This document shows positions 1-6,473 of a stretch of DNA of 9,040 bases, piece after piece. Below the pieces are notes generated by a model. That model saw only the letters and a list, made by a program, of their open reading frames with translations, did not search any database and was not told the DNA's origin. The stretch covers positions 1 to 9,040 of the forward strand of contig DAIDKA010000140.1 in the NCBI GenBank assembly GCA_027451085.1, given 5' to 3'. Numbering within the stretch: the first letter of the stretch is position 1; each line of letters starts with the position of its first letter. This DNA is from Gammaproteobacteria bacterium (GTDB lineage: Bacteria; Pseudomonadota; Gammaproteobacteria; Steroidobacterales; Steroidobacteraceae). The position numbers and the translations under genes were made by a program.

Positions 1-723
1 ATGTTCTTCCCGCGCGTTCAGGCGGTGGACCGCCTGCGCAACCGCATGGAGTCGTTCGCGCCGGGCGCCGCGGCGGCGGGGTTGCTGTCGCGCGGGGATG
101 CATTGCTGCCGCATCGCAGCGGCTTCCGGGATCTCATGGAGGCGGCGCTGCGCCCCGGCCTGAAACTGGCCCAGCAGGTGTCCGCCGGGGACAGTGACCG
201 CCTGGCGCAGGCCGGGGTCAACACCCTGCTGCCGCTGCGGTCTGTGGCGAGCCGACCGGCCGGCACATCCACACTTGCGACGGGCCATTCCGCAGGCAGC
301 GAGGGCCGGTATCTGGCCGTGCGGCGCCAGGCACTGCGGCTGGCCGCCTGCATCGAATCAGGCACACGCTGGGTGCTGGACGCGCCGAACACCAGCGCAA
401 CGCATGAGGCGGCCGGCCTGCAGGTGTGGCGGTTCCTTGCCGCGCTGCACGCGGATGGCGCCTTGGGCAATGGCCCGCTTGCAGACAGCTGCCATGTGGT
501 CTGGGACGAGCGCGTGAACCGCGCCTCCACCATGGGCCGTGGAGCGGTCAACCTGCTGTACGGCTTTGTGCCGGCTGGAGGCCGAGAACTGCATTACTGG
601 CTCGTGACACACGAGCGGGCCGGCAGTCGTGCGCGGCAGGTGTCGGTGAATCAACTGGCGACTGGCGCCGCCGCTGCGCCGCGGGACGACTGGGCCCTCG
701 CCACCAGCATCCTGACCACCTGA
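1..723 (+). CDS. Phage tail sheath-like protein, C-terminal part (5' end beyond the window)
   Basis: The reading frame is open from the first base and ends with TGA at 721-723, so the ATG at position 1 may be internal. The visible 240 residues resemble the second half of contractile tail sheath proteins. Near residues 1-35 a 'FFPR' segment is followed by 'AAAAGLLSRGDA', which parallels the sheath pattern of a strand, then G-x-x-AG-x-x-x-R-x-DA. Residues about 70-80 carry 'AGVNTLLPLRS', like the sheath 'GVN' segment. Residues 103-130 read RYLAVRR...IESGTRWVLDAPN, matching the family's RRL...sI..GTrWvvfepN. Then comes a 'fL..L..dGAL' stretch. In phages, tailocins and type VI-like injection machines such proteins polymerise around the tail tube and contract. 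The usual 'RGvwkAPAg' element is absent, so this is a divergent member. No tube, baseplate or other tail gene follows within the window; any partners must lie upstream. The family call rests on pattern recognition alone. Confidence 0.6.
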   Translation: MFFPRVQAVDRLRNRMESFAPGAAAAGLLSRGDALLPHRSGFRDLMEAALRPGLKLAQQVSAGDSDRLAQAGVNTLLPLRSVASRPAGTSTLATGHSAGSEGRYLAVRRQALRLAACIESGTRWVLDAPNTSATHEAAGLQVWRFLAALHADGALGNGPLADSCHVVWDERVNRASTMGRGAVNLLYGFVPAGGRELHYWLVTHERAGSRARQVSVNQLATGAAAAPRDDWALATSILTT

Positions 724-818
724 TCAAGCCGTTGCATCGTGGGACCGGCGGCGCAGTACTCCCCGGTGGCTCTGTGCAGTAAGATATTGTTTTACGCAGA
801 AGAATCAGACGGATCACC

Positions 819-1343
819 GTGAGCACCAGCCGCTACGTCGTCTTCTCCCACGGCAAGGAAAGTGGCCCCTGGGGCCACAAGATCTCTGTGCTCGCCGACA
901 CCGCGCGCGCCGAGGGCTGGCAGCCTGAGTCGGTCGACTACCGTGGCATCGATGATCCCGGCAAACGCGTGGCGAAGCTCATGGACTTCTGCAAAGAGCT
1001 GTCGGGTGACCTGCTACTCGTGGGCTCCAGCCTCGGTGGCTATGTCGCCAGCGCGGCCGCCTCGCACCTTCATGCCCGCGGTGTGTTCCTCATGGCCCCT
1101 GCCATCTACTTCGACGGCCTGCCGCCGCTGCGCCCGAAGCCCCTCGACTGCCCCGCGGTGGTGGTGCACGGCTGGCGCGATGCAGTCATCCCCTGGGAGC
1201 ACAGCACTCGCCTGGCCCAGGCCTGCGGTGCCTCCCTGCACCTGCTCGATGGCGACCACGGCCTGCACAGCCAGATGACCATGATCCGTTACCTGTTCGA
1301 GCACTTCGTGATTTCTCTGGATATGCCGGACCAGGGCGCTTGA
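819..1343 (+). CDS. Small alpha/beta hydrolase
   Basis: A 174-residue cytoplasmic protein of the alpha/beta hydrolase fold, with no signal peptide or membrane segment. The order of elements fits the fold. An N-terminal strand leads into S10-H-G-K-E-S-G, a likely oxyanion-loop motif. The nucleophile elbow is G69-S-S71-L-G73, which makes Ser71 the probable nucleophile. The acid is probably Asp121 in 'HGWRDAVIP', and the histidine is His147 in 'DGDHGLH'. Its length is near the minimum for the fold, without a lid domain, as in YqiA/YcfP-like and other short bacterial esterase-like proteins. The substrate cannot be read from the sequence. The start is a GTG with a weak purine-rich stretch (acgga, 809-813) upstream; the first residues lead straight into the first beta strand, so no longer start is needed. 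It lies 67 bp upstream of plsB on the same strand and may be co-transcribed with it, but a shared lipid function is only a guess. Confidence 0.8.
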   Translation: MSTSRYVVFSHGKESGPWGHKISVLADTARAEGWQPESVDYRGIDDPGKRVAKLMDFCKELSGDLLLVGSSLGGYVASAAASHLHARGVFLMAPAIYFDGLPPLRPKPLDCPAVVVHGWRDAVIPWEHSTRLAQACGASLHLLDGDHGLHSQMTMIRYLFEHFVISLDMPDQGA

Positions 1344-1410
1344 GGATCGGCACAATGGCCGCAACTCCACGGGCCTGCGTCATGTTGACAGCGATGCCGG
1401 GTCCAGGACG

Positions 1411-3816
1411 ATGAACTGGCTGCTGCGACGCATCCTCGGTCTGTGGGTGCGTTTCACGATCCTGCCGCAGGACGCGGCCTCCCGCCTGCTGGTGCAGTCG
1501 CGACCGCGTTGCTACGTGCTGGAGCACCGCGGCTCGACGGATTACGCACTGCTGCAAAGCGCCTGCGCACGCCTGGGTCTGCCCTCGCCACGCAATCGCC
1601 TGCTGCCGCAGGCCGACCTGCCGTCCTGGTTTCATCTGGGAGGAGGGGAACGCGGCAACCGCCGTCCCACCCCCCAGCTGGCGCGGCTGATCGATCTGCT
1701 GCGTGCTGATCCGGCCCTCGACGTGGAGCTGGTGCCTGCGGCCGTGTACTGGGGCCGGGCGCCGCAGCGCGACTCCTCCTGGCTGCGGCTGGTGCTGGGG
1801 GAGAACTGGCAGTTCACCACGCGGCTGCGCAGGCTGTTCCAGGTGCTGGCCAACGGCGGCAACACGCTGCTGGAACTGGATGATCCGGTGTCACTGCGCA
1901 GCCTGATGGGTGCCGCGGACGTGCCCACCGTGGTGCAGTGCCGGCGCGTGGTCCGCGTGCTTGCCGCGCGTTACCGCGCCCAGCGCACCGCGCGCATCGG
2001 ACCGGAGCTCTCCGACCGCCGCACCATCGTCAATGAACTGCTGCGCACCCGTGCCGTGCGTGCCGCGATCGCCACCGAAGCGCGCGACGGCAAGCGCACG
2101 CGCCGCCAGTTGCTGCTGCAGGCGCGGGCGCATGCCTATGAGATCGCCGCCAACTACTCCCCGGCCTTTGTCCGGCTGCTGGAAAAGGTGTTCAGCTGGC
2201 TGTGGAACCGGCTCTACAGCGGCGTGGATCTGGGGCACGCCCACACCCTGACGGCGGTGGCCGAGGGCAACGAAATCGTTTATGTGCCGTGCCACCGCAG
2301 CCACATGGACTACCTGCTGCTGTCATACGTCATCTATCGCAACGGCTATGCGATCCCGTACATCGCCGCCGGCCTGAACCTCAATCTCCCGGTGGTGGGA
2401 CGCTTCCTGCGCAAGGGCGGTGCGTTCTTCATCCGCCGCAGCTTCCGCGGCCACGGTCTGTACACGGTTGTGTTCACCAGCTACATGGCGGCCATCATGG
2501 CCCGTGGCCATTGCGTCGAGTACTTCATCGAGGGAGGCCGCAGCCGCACGGGCCGGCTGCTCGCGCCCAAGACCGGCATGCTCACCATGACGCTGCGCGG
2601 CTTCCTGCGCGCCCCCAGGCGGCCCATCGTGTTCGTGCCGGTTTACTTCGGCTACGAACGCATCATGGAGGGCGCCACCTACGTCAGTGAGCTGTCCGGC
2701 AAGCCGAAGGAAAAAGAAAGCGTGCTGGGACTGCTGCGGACCGTGCCGCGCCTGAAGGAGAACTTCGGCCGCGTGCATGTCAACATCGGCGAGCCCATCC
2801 CGCTGAACGATCTGCTGGCACGCCACGAGCCTCTGTGGCGCGAGCGCGTGGCGCAGGACGAAGGCCGGCAGCCCTGGCTGAACGCGGCCGTGAATGAACT
2901 TGCGGCCAACGTCATGCGCAACATCAACGCCGCCGTCGCGGTCACGCCGGCAAGCCTGCTCGCCGTGGCGCTGCTGGCGGCCCCTCGGCGCACGCTCGCC
3001 GAGGCCGACCTGCTGCGCCACCTGGAGCTGCTGCTGGCGCTGCTGCAGGACTGCCCCTACGGTCCGCGCGTGACCATCACCGCCATGACGCCGCCGCAGA
3101 TCATCGATTACGGCGTGAAACTCAGGATCATCGTGCGCGACCCGCACACGCTTGGCGACCTGGTGCGCATGCCGGATGAGGCCGCCCAGCTGGCCACCTA
3201 CCAGCGCAACAACGTGCTGCACCTGTTCGCGCTGCCGTCACTGGTGGCCTGCGCCTTCGATGGCAACGCCCGCATGGGCACCACTGACCTGCAGCGCCTG
3301 ACGGGTCGTATCTACCCCTACATCGCTTCGGAGCTGTTCCTGCGGTGGCCCGAGGAGGAGGTGCCCGCGGCGCTCGAGGCCATGCTGGAGGCCATGGCCC
3401 GGCAGGGCCTGGTTGAACGTCTGCCAGGACAGTGGGCGCGTCCGGCGCCCACCTCGCCGCAGGCCATGCAGCTGTCGCTGCTGGCGCAGAGCACCCTGCA
3501 GACCATCGAACGCTACTACCTGGCGATTGCGCTGCTGATCCGAGCCGGCAGCGGCCAGCTGTCCCAGTCGCAGCTGGAGGAACGCTGCCACCAGACGGCG
3601 CAGCGCATGGGCCTGCTGTACGGCTTCAACTCCCCTGAGTTCTTCGACCGTGCGCTGTTCGAGAACTTCATCGACCTGCTGCGCAAGCGCGGTGTGCTGA
3701 AGGTGGCTGGCGGCAGCCTGTGTTTCGACCAGGTATTGCACGATGTTGCAGCAGATGCCCAGGTGGTGCTGAACGAGGAGCTGCGCCACAGCATTCTGCA
3801 GATCACCCACACTTAG
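1411..3816 (+). CDS. plsB: Glycerol-3-phosphate 1-O-acyltransferase PlsB
   Basis: An 801-residue protein, close to the roughly 807 residues of Escherichia coli PlsB. The family transfers an acyl chain from acyl-ACP or acyl-CoA to the sn-1 position of glycerol-3-phosphate, the first step of phosphatidic acid synthesis, at the inner face of the cytoplasmic membrane. All four acyltransferase blocks are visible. Block I is H295-R-S-H-M-D300 (catalytic HX4D). Block II is GGAFFIRRSF (residues 336-345). Block III is FIEGGRSRTGR (372-382), which binds glycerol-3-phosphate. Block IV is IVFVPVYFGYE (406-416). The long N-terminal (1-280) and C-terminal (about 450-801) extensions are typical of PlsB and absent from PlsC. 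The ATG at 1411 is preceded by AGGA at 1405-1408, two bases from the start, which is rather close. The N-terminus 'MNWLLRRILGLW' is compatible with membrane association. The gene looks intact. A secreted protein begins 15 bp after its stop codon. Confidence 0.96.
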   Translation: MNWLLRRILGLWVRFTILPQDAASRLLVQSRPRCYVLEHRGSTDYALLQSACARLGLPSPRNRLLPQADLPSWFHLGGGERGNRRPTPQLARLIDLLRADPALDVELVPAAVYWGRAPQRDSSWLRLVLGENWQFTTRLRRLFQVLANGGNTLLELDDPVSLRSLMGAADVPTVVQCRRVVRVLAARYRAQRTARIGPELSDRRTIVNELLRTRAVRAAIATEARDGKRTRRQLLLQARAHAYEIAANYSPAFVRLLEKVFSWLWNRLYSGVDLGHAHTLTAVAEGNEIVYVPCHRSHMDYLLLSYVIYRNGYAIPYIAAGLNLNLPVVGRFLRKGGAFFIRRSFRGHGLYTVVFTSYMAAIMARGHCVEYFIEGGRSRTGRLLAPKTGMLTMTLRGFLRAPRRPIVFVPVYFGYERIMEGATYVSELSGKPKEKESVLGLLRTVPRLKENFGRVHVNIGEPIPLNDLLARHEPLWRERVAQDEGRQPWLNAAVNELAANVMRNINAAVAVTPASLLAVALLAAPRRTLAEADLLRHLELLLALLQDCPYGPRVTITAMTPPQIIDYGVKLRIIVRDPHTLGDLVRMPDEAAQLATYQRNNVLHLFALPSLVACAFDGNARMGTTDLQRLTGRIYPYIASELFLRWPEEEVPAALEAMLEAMARQGLVERLPGQWARPAPTSPQAMQLSLLAQSTLQTIERYYLAIALLIRAGSGQLSQSQLEERCHQTAQRMGLLYGFNSPEFFDRALFENFIDLLRKRGVLKVAGGSLCFDQVLHDVAADAQVVLNEELRHSILQITHT

Positions 3817-3831
3817 GGCATTCTTAGCAAC

Positions 3832-4932
3832 ATGAACCCCTGGGCGAAGCTGTTGGGATTGGTGTGCCTCGCCGCGACATCCGGCGCGGCGTGTGCCGAT
3901 CCACCATCGTCGGCACCCTCGCTGGGCGATCGGGACCGTTCGGTGGTGGTGCACGGCCGCGACCGCAACGTGGCGGACCGGCTTTCCTCCACGCGTTCCC
4001 AGGCCGCCCCACCGGCCACCTCCGATGCCGTCCAGGCCTGTGACCGGGCCTGCCTGCAGGGCCTCGTGGATACGTACCTGCGCGCCGTGGTGGCCCACGA
4101 CCCCAAGCTGCTGCCGGTGGCGGACCACGTGCGTTTCACCGAGATGGGCCAGACCCTGCCGTTGGGCGAGGGCTTCTGGAACACCGCGAGCGGCGTCGGC
4201 GGGTTTCAGCTCTATGCGCTCGATCCGGTCACCGGGCAGGCGGGCCTTATCGGCACCATGCGCGAGTTCGACAACGTGGTGCTGATGGCGCTGCGCCTGA
4301 AGGTCGAGAACCACAAGGTCACCGAAATAGAAACCCTGTTTTACCGCAAGGGCCGAGGGCCCGCCTGGAGCGACGCCGGCCTCGACGCAGCCAATGCCCG
4401 CGGCGCTGCCGATGCCGCCGCCTTTGCGCCGTTGCCTGCGGCACAGCGCGCCACCCGCGAGCAGCTCACCGCCACGGCCAAACTGTGGCTCGCGGCGCTG
4501 GAACACAACGACGGCCATCTCGATCCCAGGGCCTGGCCCGTCAGCGACGACTGCGTCCGGTATGAAAACGGCACGCGCATCACCAACAACCCCAGGGTCC
4601 GCATCGGCGATGCAGGATTCAACCTCGCTGCGCTGGGCTGCCGGCAGCAGCTGCAGAGCGGCTGGTTCACCCTCAACACCCAGGTGCATCACCGCCGCAT
4701 CGTCGCCGTCGACCCGGAGCGCGGCCTGGTGTTCGTCTGGGCCAACATCGACCGCGCTGGCGTCAAGGAGCTGGATCTCGCCGGCGGCCACGTGCTGGTG
4801 CAGGCTGCCCTGCAGCAGCCCAGCGGTCATGCCGAGGCGTTCGCGCTGCGTATCGAGAACGGGCTGGTGAAACGCGTGGTCGGCCTGTCTGCCCACGTGC
4901 CCTATGGCATGGGTCCGGGCTGGGACGACTAG
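3832..4932 (+). CDS. Secreted protein with two tandem NTF2/SnoaL-like repeats
   Basis: A 366-residue protein of unknown function. Residues 1-22 form a signal peptide: a short charged start, a hydrophobic core LLGLVCLAA, then 'ACA' before Asp23 as a likely signal peptidase I site. Residues about 30-65 are a Ser/Pro/Ala-rich linker. Two copies of one pattern follow. The first has a C70-x3-C74 helix start, 'LRAVVAHDPKLLP' and 'VRFTEMG' (residues 100-106). The second, from about residue 210, has 'LAALEHNDGHLDP' and 'VRYENG' (242-247). Both end in beta-rich segments. This resembles the cone-shaped NTF2/SnoaL fold and, from memory, secreted proteins annotated as DUF8021. Such folds bind small molecules or act as lyases, isomerases or hydrolases, but no catalytic set can be assigned here. 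The gene starts 15 bp after plsB and may be in the same transcript. Its stop codon overlaps that of the convergent reductase gene. Confidence 0.75.
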   Translation: MNPWAKLLGLVCLAATSGAACADPPSSAPSLGDRDRSVVVHGRDRNVADRLSSTRSQAAPPATSDAVQACDRACLQGLVDTYLRAVVAHDPKLLPVADHVRFTEMGQTLPLGEGFWNTASGVGGFQLYALDPVTGQAGLIGTMREFDNVVLMALRLKVENHKVTEIETLFYRKGRGPAWSDAGLDAANARGAADAAAFAPLPAAQRATREQLTATAKLWLAALEHNDGHLDPRAWPVSDDCVRYENGTRITNNPRVRIGDAGFNLAALGCRQQLQSGWFTLNTQVHHRRIVAVDPERGLVFVWANIDRAGVKELDLAGGHVLVQAALQQPSGHAEAFALRIENGLVKRVVGLSAHVPYGMGPGWDD

Positions 4933-5915
4933 GCGTTCGCCCCGCTGCGCGGCGCGCTCGGCAGGAACGGGTCCGCGTGAATGTCACGGCTCGACGCCCC
5001 CGCCAGGAAGGTCGCACGCCGCGCCGCCTGCACCATGGCCGGATGGCCGCACAGGTGCACGCTCCAACCCGTAAGCTCCGGCAGCTTCGACAGCGCTACC
5101 TCATGCACGTTGCCGAACTCGAGTCCTGGCCCCGGCCCGGCGGAAACACAGGGCACGTACTGGAAGTTGGCGTGACGCGCCTGCAGCGCCTGCAGTTCCT
5201 CGCGCAGATACAGGCCGGAAGCATCGGCACTGCCATGGAACAGCCACACCGGACCCATATGGTCCTGGTTGAGCGCATCGCGCGCGATGCCATACAGCGG
5301 CGCGAGACCACTGCCGGTGCCGATCAGACACAGGCCGCGCTCCGGCCTGCCCTCGAGATAGAACGACCCTCCCATGGCGGGTGAGATGGCCACGTCATCG
5401 CCGCTGGTCAGCTCATCGTGGATCCAGCCGCTGACCTCGCCCTCGGGCACGCGCCGCACATGCAGCTCCAGCGCGTCGTCCAGCGCTGGCACGCTGGCCA
5501 GCGAGTAGCAGCGCGATGTGCCGTCGTCGCGATGCAGGCGCAGGAATTGCCCCGGCCGGTAGTCGAAGGCGGCATCCGGAGCCAGCCTCAGGCGTGCAAC
5601 GTCGCGACTCAGCGGCGTGACGTCCACCACCCGGGCCGGCATGGGCGCGGCGGCTGGCTCTCCCAGGACGACCGTAAGGTCCCCGCCGGGAAGGCACTGG
5701 CAGGACAGGAAGTACCCCTGGGCGGCCTGGGTGGGTTTCAGCCCCGCCTGCGCGCGCGGATCGACGCGGCCGTCGGTTGCGCGCATCAGGCAGCTCTGGC
5801 AGGCGCCGGCGCCACAGCTCCAGGGGATGCCCATGCCGGCGGCGTTGAGGCAGTCGAGCACCGACTGCCCGGGAGCGCAGTCGAAGCTGTGCTCCTGGAA
5901 AGTAATGACAGCCAT
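4929..5915 (-). CDS. NAD(P)H oxidoreductase with 2Fe-2S ferredoxin and FAD domains
   Basis: A 328-residue electron-transfer protein with three modules in the order seen in BenC-type reductases. Residues 1-88 are a plant-type ferredoxin with cluster ligands C34-x4-C39-x2-C42 and Cys72 in 'YFLSCQC'. Residues about 92-185 are a ferredoxin-reductase FAD domain with the flavin motif R135-C-Y-S138. Residues about 190-328 are an NAD(P) domain with GTGSGLAP (199-206) and a later 'CGHP' near the nicotinamide site. Electrons would pass from NAD(P)H through FAD to the iron-sulfur cluster and then to a partner. The partner is probably the truncated haemoglobin encoded immediately upstream (gap 9 bp, same strand); no oxygenase subunit is nearby, although oxygenase reductases share this architecture. 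No clear ribosome binding site precedes the ATG, which suggests translational coupling. It should be transcribed from the FNR-type promoter upstream of the globin. Confidence 0.9.
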   Translation of the reverse strand: MAVITFQEHSFDCAPGQSVLDCLNAAGMGIPWSCGAGACQSCLMRATDGRVDPRAQAGLKPTQAAQGYFLSCQCLPGGDLTVVLGEPAAAPMPARVVDVTPLSRDVARLRLAPDAAFDYRPGQFLRLHRDDGTSRCYSLASVPALDDALELHVRRVPEGEVSGWIHDELTSGDDVAISPAMGGSFYLEGRPERGLCLIGTGSGLAPLYGIARDALNQDHMGPVWLFHGSADASGLYLREELQALQARHANFQYVPCVSAGPGPGLEFGNVHEVALSKLPELTGWSVHLCGHPAMVQAARRATFLAGASSRDIHADPFLPSAPRSGANA

Positions 5916-5924
5916 CGTGATGCG

Positions 5925-6287
5925 CTAAAGTCCGAGAACGTCCTGGCGGGTGCTTTGCGCGACCGCCGCCGCCTGCGCGATCAGGTGATCGGGTACGTTC
6001 AGCTCCTTGAGCGTGGCGCCGAGGTTTTCCATCACCGCGTCAAAGTGCTCCGCGTTCAGACCGCGGGCGACCATGTGCGCATGGCCGGCGCGCAGGTCCT
6101 TGCCGGAATAGTGGGCGGGACCGCCGAAGGCCATGGTCAGGAAGGCTTTCTGCTTGGCGATCTGGCCGTCCATGTCAACGGTGTCAAACCAGCTGCTGAT
6201 GCGCGGATCGCGCAGGACCTTGCGATAGAAAATGTCGACCGCGGCATTCACGGCGGCCTCACCGCCGATTTCCTCATACAGGGACAT
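5925..6287 (-). CDS. glbN: Group I truncated haemoglobin (TrHbN type)
   Basis: A 120-residue protein, the usual length of a group I truncated globin. The ATG at 6287 is chosen because it follows a good ribosome binding site and starts with 'MSLYEEIGG', the typical family N-terminus. The frame stays open upstream to 6413, but that sequence is promoter region. Recognisable haem-pocket residues are Phe20-Tyr21 (B9-B10), Phe34 (CD1), Gln42 (E7), Gln46 (E11) and proximal His69 (F8) in 'RAGHAHMV', followed by the conserved 'EHFDAVMENL'. Tyr B10 with Gln E7 and E11 is the ligand-stabilising set linked to oxygen binding and NO dioxygenation in this family. Position E10 is Lys45, not the His that makes the Synechocystis protein six-coordinate. 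It is the first gene of a two-gene unit with the downstream reductase, which could re-reduce its ferric haem. Its function is inferred as NO detoxification or oxygen handling under low oxygen. Confidence 0.93.
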   Translation of the reverse strand: MSLYEEIGGEAAVNAAVDIFYRKVLRDPRISSWFDTVDMDGQIAKQKAFLTMAFGGPAHYSGKDLRAGHAHMVARGLNAEHFDAVMENLGATLKELNVPDHLIAQAAAVAQSTRQDVLGL

Positions 6288-6292
6288 GGTTG

Positions 6293-6296
6293 CTCC
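6293..6296 (-). promoter_or_regulatory. Ribosome binding site of the truncated globin gene
   Basis: GGAG on the minus strand lies 5 bases before the ATG at 6287. It is the only good Shine-Dalgarno match in the upstream extension and decides the start in favour of the 120-residue globin rather than the 162-residue open frame. Confidence 0.75.
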
Positions 6297-6328
6297 GGAA
6301 AAAACAGGGTGGGGTGCCCTTGGAGCAC

Positions 6329-6334
6329 AGTATT
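6329..6334 (-). promoter_or_regulatory. -10 element of the globin-reductase promoter
   Basis: The minus strand reads AATACT here, four of six matches to TATAAT, in an A/T-rich patch of an otherwise G/C-rich intergenic region. It predicts a transcription start near 6322 and a 5' untranslated leader of about 35 bases before the globin ATG. No -35 hexamer is seen. That is normal for a promoter activated by an FNR-type protein bound at -41.5, which is exactly where the palindrome centre falls. Confidence 0.55.
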
Positions 6335-6356
6335 TGTGCCGCCCGCTGCCGCCGCA

Positions 6357-6370
6357 TTGACCTAGGTCAA
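6357..6370. promoter_or_regulatory. FNR-type operator TTGACCTAGGTCAA
   Basis: A perfect 14-bp palindrome with TTGA and TCAA half-sites six bases apart, the recognition pattern of FNR/ANR/DNR regulators with a Glu-x-x-Ser-Arg recognition helix. The adjacent regulator has this helix (E206, S209, R210). The centre (6363.5) is 41.5 bp upstream of the start predicted from the -10-like hexamer at 6329-6334, the position of class II activation. The site therefore most likely activates globin-reductase transcription when oxygen is low. It may also autoregulate the divergent regulator gene, whose own promoter is not clear: the matching -10 position on the + strand (about 6393-6398) is a poor match. 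Confidence 0.85.
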
Positions 6371-6473
6371 GAGCGACAAGGTTGATGCGCAGTTCATGCA
6401 TGCCTTGGTGCATGTCGTGTTACGGGCGGCGTTCGCCGGCGGGTCCCGGCGACCCTCATGCTATCGTGCACGC

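Noticed and set aside
744..798. Weak inverted repeats (ACCGG/CCGGT; TGC-GTAA/TTAC-GCA) and an A/T-rich patch between the sheath-like gene and the hydrolase gene.
   Set aside because: Stems are short or bulged with long loops, and the -10-like TAAGAT has no -35 partner; neither terminator nor promoter is convincing.
1385..1390. Consensus -35 hexamer TTGACA upstream of plsB.
   Set aside because: The position for a -10 element falls at the plsB start codon and has no match, so no promoter is supported.
2323..3222. Open frame of 299 codons on the minus strand inside plsB.
   Set aside because: Antisense shadow of plsB, rich in His/Gln/Gly without domain patterns.
3238..4896. Open frame of 552 codons on the minus strand across the plsB end and the secreted-protein gene.
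   Set aside because: It lies opposite two well-supported + strand genes, has low-complexity Gln/His/Gly/Ala content typical of an antisense frame in G/C-rich DNA, and resembles no protein family.
5418..6365. Open frame of 315 codons on the + strand opposite the reductase and globin genes.
   Set aside because: Opposite two genes with clear motifs; the frame crosses both and the promoter region and shows no family pattern.
6382..6395. Possible second FNR half-site (TTGAT) beside the palindrome.
   Set aside because: The partner half-site does not match ATCAA or TCAA at the required spacing.
6288..6413. 42 extra N-terminal codons of the globin frame.
   Set aside because: They would include the promoter and FNR box, and the family N-terminus and ribosome binding site point to the ATG at 6287.
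6395..6414. Inverted repeat CATGCA / TGCATG upstream of the regulator gene.
   Set aside because: Only six bases per arm with an eight-base spacer; no known operator pattern and likely by chance, though it could be checked for conservation.
6396..6473. 26 extra N-terminal codons of the FNR-type regulator.
   Set aside because: Starting at 6474 gives the E. coli FNR numbering for all four cluster cysteines; the extension looks unlike the family.
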